A stretch of 64,000 nucleotides of DNA from Malurus cyaneus samueli (GCA_009741485.1 CM019216.1:56214918-56278917); one strand, 5' to 3'; positions 11,831 to 25,880 are shown, counted from the first letter of the stretch. The notes: a model not told the origin generated them from the letters alone. A program made the numbers and translations.

Positions 11831-14800
11831 TGTGATACCATAGCTGATGCAAGGTACAATGAATAAAATGTTAACATCATTGGAGAGGGAGAGGAAAATA
11901 TTCTTCTGATTAAACATCACCTTAAGTGTAGTCACTTTTGCTGAACCTCATATTAATTTCTGAGAACAATAAATATGAGGTCCCAAATCAGTTAATCCTA
12001 CAGAAGACACCCAAAACCAATAGAAAGAATCTCTCCCTAAAAATGCATTTTTCTCTTCACAAAGAAATTCAACAGTGACTGTAATCCCTAAATTATTACC
12101 ACATAAATGTCTAAAGCTAAGTGGAAAGAAGCTCATCCTGTGTTTTAGCTCAGGTCAGCTAACCGGAATTGCAAGCAGTATGTTTGACTCCCTCTCATGA
12201 CTTCATACAATTCTGTTCTCTTTCCACCCGCAGTTTGTGTCTGCAGAAACTTCCTTTAGTTCAAGCCAAAAAAGAGCCTTTTTACAGCCTTCGATGATTA
12301 CATTTTTGCTTAGCAGTTCATCATGAAGTAACACAACATATCATACTTTATTTGCTTGACCATTCATGAAACTGTGAAGGGACACAGCTGTGCTGATACT
12401 TACTTATTATATTAGCCCACAGGAGCAGGATCAGTAGGACTACCTTACACACAGTCCCTTCTGTCCATGCTGCTGTCAATCATCTATTGGGTGAGGCAGA
12501 AATCATGTTTTTTTTCACGGTCAGACTGTTCCTTCTTAAAGATTTATACTTCTTATCAACTTGTTAACATACTGCTAAAAAGCATTAGGTAAGAATCTAT
12601 ATAATAACAAGCGCTTTGTTTCAGACACCTTGATTAAAATCTGCAAGATCATATTGATTGCATTCCTTGTACAAACTGTCAGCATAGTTGAATTATATAC
12701 AATATGTTGTGTGAGGTTGCCTGTGCAATGGAAATAACAGAAAAAAAAGTCTGGATAACTTGCATTTTTTCCTACGTACTTTCTTAAATTTTGATCAATA
12801 CTTTTCAGTTGAATTTCATCTAATCAGAGCATTATACTTCACTATCCTGAAATAAACATTACTATCTGATTTATGCTTTGTCTCTTTTAAAAATGCAGGA
12901 GGATGAAGTGTGCAAGCAGAGATGTAACAGTCTCCAGGCAGCTGTTCTGGCCCCAGGAGAGCAGCAGCAGCGTGTGTCCCTTGGAGGACTGACACCCCCA
13001 TGCTCAGCTTTGCTATGGCCCCCATGAGGCCACTAGCTGTGACCTGAGCTCCTACCCCATGCAGGCATAAGGGTTGTACTATCCAGCTCCTCCGCCCAGA
13101 ATCACAGCTATCCCTGCTCATCTCCTTTTATTACCTCTGTATTTCCCATAATTTTACAGATTGTTTCATGGCTATATGAAGCTCCATCTCCTCACATTCC
13201 AGCAACTCACTGCTTTCCAGCTCCAAGCCCCCTCTTATTCACCCTCAGTCCTATGGCACTTTCTGCCTATGTCTCCTCTCCCTGATGTTTTTGTCCAGCC
13301 AGTGGAAATCATGACATCTTTACTCATCCATCAATAACTAATTCTTCTTGCCCTGGACAAGGAGATATTTCCCATCTTGCTCTCCTCTCTGCTTATAGTA
13401 AATATTTGCATAATATATTAAGTATGTGGGGAAACCTCAAAAGATTTGGTTCAATGCCTTTTGGATAAGCACCTGGAAAGCTTCGCTGTTTGTGCAAATC
13501 TAATCCAAACAATCTGATTCTTGAGTTAATGGGCTGGAAATCTTGTGAGAACGGGTTGTCTCACAGTACAAGATTTCTTGTAAATTTTGCTTCTCCTGTT
13601 GGAATGGTAGTATGGTGAAAATAACCTCTTATACTGTTGTGACACTTTTCTCCAAGGATTCAGGACAAAGAGAGAAGAAAGTTACCCAGACTTTTCTGAG
13701 CCATACAAAAGTATCAGTCAGCTTAAACTGATGTTTCAGGTGAGAACTCAGAACAGGAGATTACAACCTCCAAGCCAATTCAGCTGTTCGTTTATAGCAG
13801 TGTTCACCCACTTTATTGATATGCATCAGGTATTGGTAAAATAATACACTACATACTCTGACTGACTGGCTAATAGGAATCTGTCAAACTATGAATGCTA
13901 TAACAGTCACATAATAATAACACAGCACTACAGAAGGTAATAAATTACATACTTGCCACCATCCTTCACGTATTCTATACGGATCATGGAGTTATGGTTA
14001 TTGGTTGCAGTGTGTATTACCAGGTCCCAGGGTCACCAGAACAGAGTTAAATGATGTAAGGGAGTAAGTAAAATGATGATCTATGTTCAAAACCAGCACT
14101 AGCCTTGATACCTATTTACCTCATGCAGTATGTTTATATACTAAGTGTGAATAATCAGGTTCCCTGAAAAGGAGGAGAAAATTGACAATGCCAGGGGCAG
14201 AATAGTGCTTTCCATTTATCATTAATTTTTGATTGAAAACCTTATTTATTTCTGTAGGTACTGCAGGTTGTGGGAGATTGCTTAGAGTTGGCAAAGTTTC
14301 TCACACAGATCTGTAGGACTCTCTACCCAGTACAGTATTTATTTGCTTCACCAAAGTTCATCTGCAACCATCACGTGGAAGGAAAGTATTCCAGTAGCTC
14401 TGTGTGTCACTCTCAGATAACAGCTGAGCCCCAGACCAGAGGCCACAATAATCCTAGTTTTTTGTCACCGCTATTGCTCCTACTTGAGCAAAAGGAGCTA
14501 TTTCTTTCAATTTAGAAAATGCAGTATTTGTGCTTTAGTTTGAAGTATCATCCACTTACATTTTATTCATGAATCCTTTCAACTTCATTCCATCTCCACA
14601 CTCCAGCGTATTGCATATCCACAGATTTGGTAGACCTCAAAGACAATGCTGATATATCATAACTTATACTCCAGGGAAGCACGAGGATGGAATACATAGT
14701 GGCTCTGTAAAATCAGAGACTGCTTCCAGATTCACAGAGAAGATGGTTCTGAATAGGGAAAGACAAACATAGTTACAAAAAACTGTATTGTTAAAAATTC

Positions 14801-17800
14801 CCAATTACATAAATCAATGATATTTTACACTGTACAGGGATTTATAGACTATTTAGGATTGACTGATAGAGCTATCAACCACATACTGTCAGCAAGTTAT
14901 GCATCTCCTGATGTCAGCAAAAAAAAAAGGGCGAGGGTGTTACTTTTGCATCAGAGATGAAATTGTGTTGTATTTTCAAAGCAGATGTCATATCAGGAAA
15001 AATTATGCTTAGGCAGGAGTTTTCATGTAAATAATTTTCTGCTGGGCAATCTATCGTTTTTCAGATTTTTCTTAAAGTATTAATATAAACCGAAAGGTTT
15101 TTAGGAGCAGCTATAACACTGGGGGAAAAAACAGAAAAGTGGGAAACAGCCTAGAGCCCAAATGCCCCAAATTAGAGGAATCCTAACTTCCAATCTCATT
15201 TGCTCTTTTACCTGTTTAGGTAACACTTAAAATAAGTTATCTCCTCTATCCCCTTTGCCCCCATCTCCTACTCAACACATGCGTTATGTCCAATTACAAC
15301 TCTGGAAAGCATCAGCATGGCTTGGCAAGAATAACAGGACAAATTGGGCAGTAACATCCATTCTCTTTCTAGGTATTCAGTTTGTCACATATTTATTGCA
15401 GAGTGTGCTTTTAGCACTTTCTGTGTCTGCCCTGCTTTGTGTAAGGCCAGACACATCTCTGTACCAAATGCCAATACGACTCTGCTGTGGGAGCCCCTCC
15501 ACCTTCTGAAAACAATGAGGTGCTCAGGTGTAATTGTACAGAATTTGAACAATAATCCTGGCTTTCTCCTGAAAATGAACACTACTGCATGAAAGGTAAT
15601 ACACCCCTATTTTGCTGAGTGCAGGCTCTGAAAGGTCACACTGGGAGAAAGACTGTGAATTGTTTGGAAAATAGCCAATTTGGTTACAATGGGCAATTCT
15701 GAGCTTACAGTTTGCTTGTGTCTATCCTGCCTAAAGTGGCATCATTTGTAATAAAAACTGTATTGCAGAAGTGCTGTGGAAGAAATTGCAAGCCCAATTT
15801 CTATTCTGCTGAAGAATCAGAAAGGGGACTTAAATATCAAAACTGAGATACAACCTGTTCAACATTGCCTACAATAGGGATATTCAGGGAAAGTACAGAA
15901 GCATTATATTTATATTAATACGTAACTGCTAAATAGTCACAATTAACAGCAGGATGAAATGAACACTAAAAGCTACTGTCAAGTTTCAAAGGACCTTTTA
16001 AATTTTTACAAGTATAAAGTTCAAACCAGACAGAATCCAAGGCATTTCTTGGTTCTCACTGTCTTGGTGTAGGACCTGTCACTCTCCTGGAAACTGCCAC
16101 ATGCTTTCCTGGTAACCCAGCGGCTAACATAACCAATTTGAATTCACACATAACAACAGTGATTCACTCGTCTGATTCACAAGTCCTCTTTGTCTCGTTC
16201 CATGAAATGGCAGGATTCAAGAATCTCGGTTTCTCATGGTTAGGCCCAGCTATTTGATCAGTCTTGCACGTAGCCTGAAGTCCCACATATCAGTTCATGT
16301 CAATACTACTAGTTTTGCCTGTAATTCCTGATGTGAAACATCATTATTAGGGCCACTATAGACAAATGAGTTTTCCCAGGAATGCTCTGTTTGCTCCGGA
16401 CATATTTTAAGATTATGCTGCATTTGCCTAGGGTTTGCAATCATCTGGTTACTCTAACACACATCCACTGGGGTGCACATGCTCAGCAGGTCTGACACCT
16501 TTAGAAATATGGCAGCCCTAAATACAAGTTCTTGCTGGTGGGTTGCTTACAGATTGAAGCTCCCTCTCGATTACTTGCATATTTATAAGTATCTGTTTAG
16601 TGAATAACCATAGGGAGTTGTTGGACTGCAATTGAAACTGCAAAGGACTTGAGAATGACCTGAGTAATTTTATAGGAGGCCACATCAACCTGTTCCAAGT
16701 CCCCTTGTTTCATTTAGTCATATGGGAAAGCTACAGTGCAATCAGAGTTACTCCCTCCAATGGCCTGGTGTGAGGGCTGCGTAATTCACTAATAAAGTAT
16801 TACCATGTGATTCCTTGCTGGAAATCAACTGTTTCCAGCTAAATAATGGCATTGGATGTACCGTCATATTAGCAAGGGGGAGAAAACAAAACAAACAAAA
16901 AGCACCCATCCCAAATTATCTATAATGCCTAGAAGTTTCTTCAGGTTTCTACTGCCTGAGGAGGTTTCTTCAAGTTTTTGAGCTGGTGGTCAGCCAGGAG
17001 AAGTCCATTCAACTTCTACCAGAAACAGCCAAAATCTCTTCACATAGCCTTAGGATTAACTGGAGACTAAAAAACCCCACTGTTACAGTCTGTTCTTCTA
17101 GAAAAAAAAATTCTCAGTACCTGATTTACACAGGTAAACTACCCAAACCCCAGACCTTGATGAAGACCACTCCAATTTTCTCAATTCCAAGCATCTTCTC
17201 TTAAATTCATTTTTTTCTGCTATATCTGTTTCAGATGCTTTTCACGAAAGTTTTTCCTACCCTAATTTCCAATGACACTATGATAATATAGAGTAATGTG
17301 AAGAATTTTAAACTGATATTAAGGTTTAATGGCCTAGTTTTCAATTTTTAGTTCATGAAGAACTCCTCCCAAAATAATCCATTTTCTGATGGTCGGGAGG
17401 CTTTGGTCTAGTAAAAGGTAAGGGATTTAAAGAAGATACTTTATGTGAGCCATTTAAAAACTGTCATAAATAGACAAAAAGAGAAAATAATAAACAAAAT
17501 AATCATAAATGGAAAATAGACTGGGCCACAGGTTTTCAGACTCTTTCAGCTGCCATGCTGAGTTGTAATGCATATTTCCATATTTGAGGGTTTTTTTCTT
17601 TTTTATTTTTTGCTATTGAAAGCTGTAAATTAAGCATCTTGCCATAGCTGTTCACAAAGAAGCCTATGGGGGAAAAAGAATCAACAAATTATAAATCTTT
17701 AGTCAGGTCAGAAACTTCTCTCTGTCACAAAGGAATGCAGAGAACTTTGCCTATTTGTAAACTTTCTGAGAGCAGTATCACGACATTGTTAGAAAGAAGG

Positions 17801-19895
17801 GCTAGGAAGCAAATAATTTCTTTATCCATAAAGATTTTATACTGAAATTGGTTTTCCAGCCTCAAAAATGAAATCTCATAGAATCAGAGTATAGTCTAAG
17901 AGGCAAAGGATCTTATTTCTGCAAAAAGAAACAGCCAAAAAATAAGTTGTGTTCAACTGAAATGTTTCATTTGCCTTGGTTTATCATTACTACACAAAAG
18001 TTGTTTCTGACTGAAAAAATCAATGTTTATAATTTTGTTCATAGTAAAGTAGATATTTCTCACTGCACTTGTGATTTATTAACAAATACTCCACTTAAAT
18101 GAAATAGCTCATTTTCTGTAATTCTTACAGTAAATCAGCATTTTCCCTTGAAAGAGATAATGTAGAATTCCCATCCAACCACACTGAAGAATGTTCCTTT
18201 ATCTTTAGGCATGGCTTAAGAAGCATTGACTTTTCACCTAAGATATTATTGAAGCTTATGGATCTCTCTCTTGACTTTCTTTCAAATAGTTAGAATCAGA
18301 CAAACACATCGGGAGAGCATTATTTCCCACAAATCACCATTTTGAAATATTGCATGAAGCAATGGGGAATCTCCTAATCTCAGGAGTGACATCCTCTGTA
18401 CATATGAACTGAAGTTGAACTTGTGTAGACGTGAGCAAGAACTCCAAATTCCACCATCATCTAAAACCATTACCCCTGCTGAATTGTTCCCATGTAAGTG
18501 TCAAGTGGCATCACAGTTCATCTGTTCTCTGAGTCATTCTCAGTATATAGTATTTCTAATGTTGAAAACTCTCTATTTTCTATCTTAAGTAAAAGAAAGG
18601 AGGGCAGAACTAAAAAAAAAGCAGCTTATTTTTGTCCTTCTTTTTTCGTAAGTAACCTTGAATCAGAAGTTTGCAGTTTGCGTCTGTATATCTCATCAAG
18701 AATATATGTCATTTCTCTAAATAAGCATCATATATCTCAATAGTAGGGTCAGTTACCCACCCCTACCCCCTCACAGCAGCTGATCTATCAAGTTAAATCA
18801 CAGGCTTTTTGATGTAAGTGTCAATGTAGATCTGACATTAAAAGAATAACTCACAGGGGGGCAGAAAAACAGTAAATAAGGCAGAAAAAAAATTAACTCC
18901 TTAAGCTCTCGAGTTTCTAAAATCCAGATAGAGTGGTGCACATTTCATGCTGCCATGCAGAGTATATTTTAGTTCAATTATTTTGAATGCATACACAGTT
19001 TTTCATGAACTTATCTTCCCTTTCATTTTCAGACATCTTGAACTGCAGACTGTCTTTCTTTTCATGTTCTTCTCTGAGAACTTTACTGCTCCAGCTTCCA
19101 TATAACCTCTTCCTCTCTGACAGACACCTTTCCCTGCCACAGTCATATTTTTCTCCAAATTATAAAAGCTCAAAATATGATGCTCCCAAAGGCATTTTAA
19201 ACCCCAACATCTGCTAAAACAGAAAACACTTGTAGAATTAATAAGACTTAAACTTGACTTGATCAGAAGATTTTTCTAGTGGAATTTTTTCCCACAAATT
19301 CAATGTTAAAATGTTTAATGGGAAAAAATTGTTCAAGTTTGAAACAGCATGAGATGTTCAGTCAAATCAAGATAATAGGAGATAATCAAGATAAAAGCTT
19401 CCTCCTCAGAAGAGCCACAAGCCCATCACTAGGGGATTCACATCTGCACAAGGCACCTCCAGCTCTGCTCCAGTGACTAAGGACCAGTTCAGAATGGCTG
19501 AGACCCAGTATGAGATGCAGTGGGGCACAGCCAACACCATGACTTCTTGGGTGCTTCCCTGGCACTTCTCCAGCCCTGAGTGGGCAGAAGTAGCACAGCA
19601 TCACTGATTTCCAGTGGTTTCTCTCCCCTTGTTTCCCCTCCCTGGGTTTCACAGTCCCATCTGTACGCCCATGGGTTTAGATGCTCAACCAGTTCCATCC
19701 TTCAAATCTCACCTGGGCGTAACTTCCGAGGAATAGTTGACACCAGCCCAAAGAGCACTGGGAGCACGCTCATAATACACCAGAGTGGACAACAACAACA
19801 CACCACTACCCTAATTCTGACTTGACCTCTCTGATCAGATGGTGAGTCTGAGGACCAACCCCTGCCCCCAATCTTCCTGCTGGCTCCAGGGATAT
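11831..19895. other. Non-coding sequence with GC-richer patches
   Basis: No gene supported. Patches at about 12895-13110 and 19390-19890 are richer in G and C than their surroundings but show no domain, splice structure or recognised repeat. Pyrimidine-rich stretches occur at about 13180-13300 and 19010-19140. A single CR1-tail-like word (TCATAGAATCA) at about 17877 has no extended similarity. The 19390-19890 patch abuts the LTR at 19896 but lacks an obvious purine-rich tract before it, so I see no sign of retroviral internal sequence. Confidence 0.5.
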
Positions 19896-20410
19896 TGTAA
19901 TGGTTGACAACCAGTCCAAAATCTCCTGCTAGAGTGGGTGGGAGGGGAAGGGAGGGGCGAGACAGTTGTCTTTCTCTTCTGGTGGAGGATTTCATTCTGG
20001 GAGGCACCCACTGAGATCGCTCTAATGAGAGATACACAGTTGCCATTTGTTTTTTTTCCCCGTTTTTTCCTCCCTTTTCCCATCATCATCATGACTGCAG
20101 TTTATTGGCTTGCTTTCCCTGTTTCTTGGGAGCTCAGAGCCAGTCTCTGCCCGTGTGGAGACCGGGGAACACCCCATTCACCCTGGGGAGGCCCACCCTA
20201 TCTGTACAGCCAGATCCAGGAACCAGCCATTGTTGCTTGGAGCATGACCCCGGAGTCTCTGCTACCTTTTGTCACTCCCAGCGTGAACCAGCCCCTGCCA
20301 CCCCCTGCTACTTCTCCAAGACCCCTTGCTGCAGCCTGTCTCACCATCTGGGGGCACCGGGACCGGCTGCCCGCTGTCAGGCTGTTGAGGAAATCCCTCT
20401 TCCATCTCCT

Positions 20411-20560
20411 CCCGCCAGCGCGGCCGCCACCACTGCGTGAGGAGACCTGAGGGGTATCACCGCCCCCACAGCGCCCCCTGGCGGCGCGGGGGAATCCCCG
20501 CCCCCGCAGCGCCCCTGCCGGCCGGAACTGCAGCACAGAGAGGGTTCGTGGCAGCCCGGG
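20411..20560 (+). promoter_or_regulatory. CpG-dense core of the LTR
   Basis: By direct count this short stretch holds eighteen CpG dinucleotides and a NotI site (GCGGCCGC, 20420-20427). It is the only CpG-island-like sequence in an otherwise CpG-poor window. It lies inside the LTR, upstream of its polyadenylation signal, where a retroviral promoter and R region would be. Promoter activity is inferred from position and composition only. Confidence 0.4.
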
Positions 20561-20615
20561 GAAGGCGGGCACTGGGTTTGTGGTTGGGTTGGTGTTGGTG
20601 CTGTTGGTGCTGTGT

Positions 20616-20643
20616 GTTTGTTTGTTTGTTTGTTTGTTTGTTT
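20616..20643 (+). repeat. (GTTT)7 microsatellite
   Basis: Seven perfect GTTT units inside the LTR, just upstream of its AGTAAA signal. It appears to belong to the LTR family rather than to be an independent repeat. Confidence 0.95.
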
Positions 20644-20660
20644 GCCTTGTTACACATTCT

Positions 20661-20666
20661 AGTAAA
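20661..20666 (+). terminator. LTR polyadenylation signal AGTAAA
   Basis: AGTAAA is a common variant of AATAAA. It lies in the sequence CATTCTAGTAAAGAACTG of the LTR, with about 150 bases of U5-like sequence after it. Use as a signal is inferred from position. Confidence 0.5.
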
Positions 20667-20814
20667 GAACTGTTATTCCTTTTCCCACACCTTTGCCTGA
20701 ATGCCCTGTGATTACAAAGTTATAATAATTCAGAGGGAAGGGGGGTCATGTTCTCCATTCCAAGGGAGGTCCCTGCCTTCCTTGGTAGACACTTGTCTTT
20801 CAAACCAAGATACA

Positions 20815-23800
20815 TTTTTGATTCTGCTCTTTAAATACTGCATGGTGGTTCACCCCAAAGAGGAAGGCTACACCCTTCTCAAGTGCTCTGTGTAAGACCA
20901 TCTCAAATACCAGATACTATTTCCAAAGACTCTATCTATGCATAGCATCCAGATTTTTGTTCCAAAATATTTTGACTTCATCCCAATACAAAAGAAGTGG
21001 GGGTGAAGTACATACTCTCCAAAACTCTGAGGATATATTTTCTTGGTCATGTTTAGTAATGCGTCCATGTACAAATACTACAATGCATATAAGCTCCAGT
21101 CTGGCTTCCTTCAGAGTCAGCACCTTACTCCTGGTGGCAACTGCACGTGACCACTGCACTGCAAAGCTGTGCCAAGCATCAGTCTTACTTCAACACATAG
21201 CACGTAAAATGCTACTGACTTGGCAACAGAGATGACAATACCCATTCCATCTTTCTGTTACAGGAGATCTCCATACTCACGAAGCTGACAAAAGACGAGC
21301 ACATAGAAAAGGTACTTGAACAGAACAAAAGTGAGATTGTTATTTGCTTCAGCTTAAAAAGAACTAGTCTATAAAAACCACCTTTTCCTCTTAAAAAGGC
21401 ATTGCGTTTGCAGCTGTCACAGTGAAAGCTTTTTACCATGGACTCTAGCTTTGCACTGCAGGAAGGGCTTGCTTTATCCACCAGCCTGTAAGTGAAGTGG
21501 GATGTGATGGACAGTGCAGCCACAAAGAGCATTGTAAATAGGGGAACACGGAAAGAAAAGGACCCTGAGAATAAGTACAGTGAAGAGGCACATGTTAGGC
21601 CGCCTTGACATGCTCCTGTGGTTTAGGAATACATGTTTTACTGTTCTCAACAGTGCTTGTGTCCCAAAAATTGACAATCTCCCTATAAATAACACAGAAG
21701 TTATGCAGTACAGACATGCTTAGGAGAGGAAATGTATTCGCTTTAGATGCCAGGCCTTCAATGGATGGTGGATTTTTCAGCTCCAGCCCCAGATTTTAGT
21801 GGTCTGCAAGGATGGCTCTGGAGAACACCTTCCAGTCTTGCTCTCCTGCTCATTTTGCCTGCAGACTGCTCCATTTCAGGAAGATCCTCTTTGGGAAACA
21901 TTCACAGCATGCTCGTTTCCAATTTATTAATTAGAACTAAATAACTGGGCAAAAGCATAATATGCATATAAGCAAACACAATTAGAATGAAGTGTGGAAA
22001 TAGCAAATTCATCTAGTGATCAGGTTGATTAAATTACTTTAGATAAACCAACAATTCCTTATAAACACTGTGTAATGGTTCAGGAAGGCTACAGTCTTGT
22101 TTAGCTCTCAGCCTGGAAAATAACAGGGTTTTTATCAACTCTCAGTGCCAAGTGACATATTTAAGTTCCAGCCAAATAGCTGGTACAGGGAGTGTCAATC
22201 GCTCCCAGGCTGAAACCAGTGTTGAGACTGCAGCTCTGCTGCCAGCTCCAAGAGTTTGTGTAGATTATTGGTTATCTAACACCAGCCAACCCTTTCTCTC
22301 ACTGCCCTCTCCCCCTCAGAACTTCCAACAATGGATTACATCAGAGATATTTCAATATTTCAACATGACACAGCTTCTTAAATCTAATATTCAGAAGATA
22401 AATTCAATGAAATAGCATGATCTATCATGATTCAGCTGTAGCTAGTTATAGCAAAAATCATTCTTTACTCACTGTAAAGCTCTGTGAGTTCTTGCTGCAC
22501 ATATATGCTAGCCAACAGCTTGCATTTAAAAAATGCAAGAACATTGAAGTAGGAGTGATCCTTAACTTACAAAGAATGGGAAATAAACAGATGCAAAAGT
22601 AGACACATAAAATCTGAGAGAAAGGTTAAGCCTGAAAAAAACTGCAACCTTTTTTACTTAAAAAATGCATTCTGGGAGCTCACTTTTTTCTGGCAGAAAT
22701 ACCTGCTGCATGACAGAAATGTCCATGGGATATTTGTTTTGTGGTTTTGTTCTTTGGCCATTAACTTGTTTTTAGATTAGAAACACTGTGTTACTGTCAA
22801 AATGTTTCCCCTACTGAAACTGGGGGTTCAGCTGCTGTGCGAGGTGCAATTTCTGGAAGCATTAACCATGCAGAATGGTGGGCTTGGCCATGCATTAGAG
22901 AGCAGAATCCAGTGCTAAACTCCACATACTCTTGAGAACTGTGCTTTAGTTCTGCTAAACTCTCCAATAGCTAAAAGATGAGTTTATATGAAAGAATTAA
23001 TGATATCCCATTTAACATGAACCTAGGAATCCAGAAGACAGTTACAGAATCTTGGCAAATCACACTCGATTAATGTATTTGAACTGGTGCCTAAAACGTT
23101 CAGATCAATGTCTTGGGTTTTTGGTCGACAGCTTTTTCCCCTTCAAACTGACAGAGGTCACAGTACATGCAGTTCATCATTTCGAGGCATAAGAATTAGA
23201 CTTTGACTAATTGGAAGATTTGCCTGTTATTTAAATGAAACTTGTTTGCAGTTTCACCATCCATGTGGAATCCAGAAAGGCATCAGACTATCCCATCAAT
23301 TTACTTAGCAAAGAATAAATGAATAAATAGGCTGACAATTTTCTCCCCTGGGACTTCCACTGTCACTACATTGTTTCTCCATTATTAATTACCTATGTAA
23401 AAATAATTCACTGTACAGCAGTACATATACTCTATGCTGTAAATGACTGGATCAGCTGCCTTTCTGCTTGTCTTTCTCTGTGCATTCAATTCTCTTGCTG
23501 TCAGCAAGTGATGCTCGACAGTGCATGCACTGAGGGAAGAAAGGGAAAATCAAGTTGCAGACATCAAAGGGTTACAGCCTACATTTTTTGGATGTGTACA
23601 GTAATAGGGTTAGTCCTTTTCTATTTTGTATGAAAGACTCATTTACAGCTGCTGCTCTGCTTCAGAGGTTTGGATTCAGACTGTCTTGCAAGCAGTTTGT
23701 GTGCAAGGCTGAGATGTAATACGTTAGCAAATGTCACTGACAGGTCAAGGAGTCCTTCAAATGCTAGAAGCCCACAGATCCCCTAATGAAAATGGGCAGA

Positions 23801-25139
23801 AGAGAAGCAAAACACATTTCTTTGAGTCAGAGTTTTTTTTACAAATATTTTACAAGTGTTTGCTTTGCATTAAAAAAAAAATCTTGACACAATTTATTGG
23901 ACTGAAAACTTAAAAATTTGTTTCATTTCAATACGCCAATACTCTGCAGATTTATTTCACTTAACTAGTCAGAGAGAGAGGGAAGAAAAAGGGCACACAA
24001 GGGAATTCATGACTTTCCTGTTATTAAACTTCACATTTTCATCCACCCTTCACCTGAGTGCCAGAGGAACAAGTAAATTCATCTGCATCCATTGCACAAT
24101 CAGGTCTATCTCCTATAAATACTTTTCTTGTGCATCGTCCGAATAATTTTTTTAGAGTCATTCAAATAATGCCACATTTCATTTGTGTCTTACAGCCTTT
24201 GTCATGTGCTTTTTATCTCCTCTGCTGCAGTATTATTAATCTTTTCAAACTTGCAAAAACTAAGTCAAAGCAGAAATTCAGTCTTCTCAGTCCTACGTCC
24301 CAAAGGGGTCTCATAATTTCAGTTCCAGTCCTGTGTAATTTCAAAGCTACTTCACTGACTCTTCCAGGAAACAATTCCTTCACAGCTGAAATTTTCGAAA
24401 GGGTTCAGACATCCAGTCTCTCCAAAAATGCTACCAATAATCCAGGAGAAACACTTTGAGTATTCTCACGAGGATGAGATAGGTTATTTTTTCTTATAGC
24501 CCTCTCCTGTATTCTGTAGAAGAATGGTGCTGTCTTTAAAGCACTCTTCAGACAAAGATGTGGCTTTGGGGAACATAGCAGTAAAAATTTGTGTTCCCAT
24601 TGGGCTTTTTGTATAGCAGAGTGCACTTTTCAGCATCTTGTATATTATCTGCTTCCTGCATAAAGGAATTCTAAACTAAATTCCTTGCGGGACCTCCCTC
24701 CACATAATGCAAAACTTTAATTTGTGCCCTCTGCTTCTTTCATTTGACACAGATTCAAACTGTCTTACATCAACCATTCTTCCTATTCCCTCAAGATCTT
24801 CATGGAGCAAAATGATCTCACCTCTCAGACTTCTCTTTCAACAGAGTAAAGCCCTAATTTCTTTCTTATATTTGGGACAACTAGCTTTCCCCAATCCCTG
24901 CATTATTCTGCTTGCTCTTGTTATATCTTTGTCTATCACTACAATAATTATTAAAACTCAGCTGATCAGAAATTAGGATAGTAGAGGTACGATCTGTGCA
25001 GTACTAAAGGGGGGTAATTTCTAGCAACTTAAACCCACCATATAGTATTTGCAAAGATCTGTATAAATTTCTATGCATTTATGCACCAGTGGTGCTGCAC
25101 ACTGAAATTCATTGATAATGATATCGCCATTGAGACAAT
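20815..25139. other. Unique AT-rich non-coding sequence
   Basis: Nothing recognisable as a gene, RNA or transposon. Frames are short and scattered on both strands. A short purine-rich GA run lies near 23970-23990 and an A-rich run near 23872-23881. Confidence 0.5.
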
Positions 25140-25520
25140 TAATTTTGATACTCTTTCAATTTTTTTCTGCTATATATGAACTAAATTTTCCTGAACTGCA
25201 TTTCTGAAAAGTTTGATATTTCAGAGTCTGGTCCTCTGTTTTGTCCAGCTCCTCATTACTTTAGTTTTATCTAGGTCATTCATCTTCCCAAACACACATG
25301 TAGGTTCTTTGTACTGGCAGCGCTCTCTCTTTCTGCATTATCTGCAAATATTTTTGCTTTATAGTATTTTCATCCTCCATAGGTTTCAGATAAACAGTAT
25401 GAATAAGAGTAACAAATCTAGCCCAGTTCTCATCCATGTAATTCTCTGCTCCTCCATTCAGGTCACACCAAAGCAGTATGATCTCTCTGTATCCTGTATT
25501 GAGGCCACCCCTTAATCCAT
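25140..25520 (-). mobile_element. Possible old CR1-type LINE relic (minus strand)
   Basis: Read on the plus strand, the order of words resembles the complement of old amniote CR1-type ORF2: ATTATCTGCAAATATTTT, then a pyrimidine-rich spacer with CATCCTCCATAGG, then AGATAAACAGTATGAATAAG, then AATCTAGCCCAGTTC. These correspond to the conserved 'TCTGCAAATTTG ... ATCATTGATAAA ... CCCAG' pattern in such elements, with many mismatches. It is heavily decayed with no open frame. The boundaries and the call itself are tentative. Confidence 0.4.
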
Positions 25521-25880
25521 TCAAGCACATCACCCCCTGTGCCATGCTGCTGACCTCACACAAGAGCCTTTTTGCATTTGTTGCTGTTGCAAAAGCATCA
25601 TAAGTCTGCATAAATTATATCTCCAGATTCCTCCTGCCAATTCTTTGCACTCTTGTCTTAAAATAAAAATTTTATCAGCTGGTTAAGACAGGATCATCTC
25701 CCTGTTAATCCATGTACATCCCAACTGATCAAATAATATTTCAGTTAGGGACCCTCGATCCTGCCTCTGATGAGTTTTAATAGCATTTTCTCCACCAGTG
25801 CCAACCATGTTGTCATCTGCTTCTTTCTGTCATCTCTGACATAAAAGAAATGGCTCAGCACTAAGCAATCTGTGGTACTT

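Larger units (their letters stand above)
19896..20814 (+). mobile_element. Endogenous retrovirus LTR, solo type (plus strand)
   Basis: A roughly 0.9-kb LTR. The likely start is TGTAATGGTTGACAACC. The 3' part, from the GTTT repeat through TAGTAAAGAACTGTTATTCC to TTTCAAACCAAGATACA, matches my memory of a common songbird LTR family; I do not assign a family name. The order of parts fits an LTR: an AT-rich U3-like region, a CpG-dense core at 20411-20560, then AGTAAA at 20661-20666 as the likely polyadenylation signal and a downstream U5-like tail. No gag, pol or env sequence is seen on either side, so it is a solo or truncated LTR. The ends are uncertain by about 10 bases: the left flank reads GATAT and a near match GATAC lies inside the proposed right edge, so no clean target duplication is established. 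Confidence 0.75.

Noticed and set aside
17870..17900. TCATAGAATCA word resembling the CR1 3' tail complement
   Set aside because: The similarity does not extend past about 11 bases, and the following sequence is not CR1-like.
19938..20572. Overlapping frames of 111-170 codons on both strands
   Set aside because: They lie inside the LTR and its GC-rich core, where stop codons are scarce by composition. LTRs of this kind are non-coding, and no viral or host domain is seen.
22070..22100. TGTAATGGTTCAGG, similar to the LTR start at 19896
   Set aside because: Only the first ten bases agree, and no LTR sequence follows.
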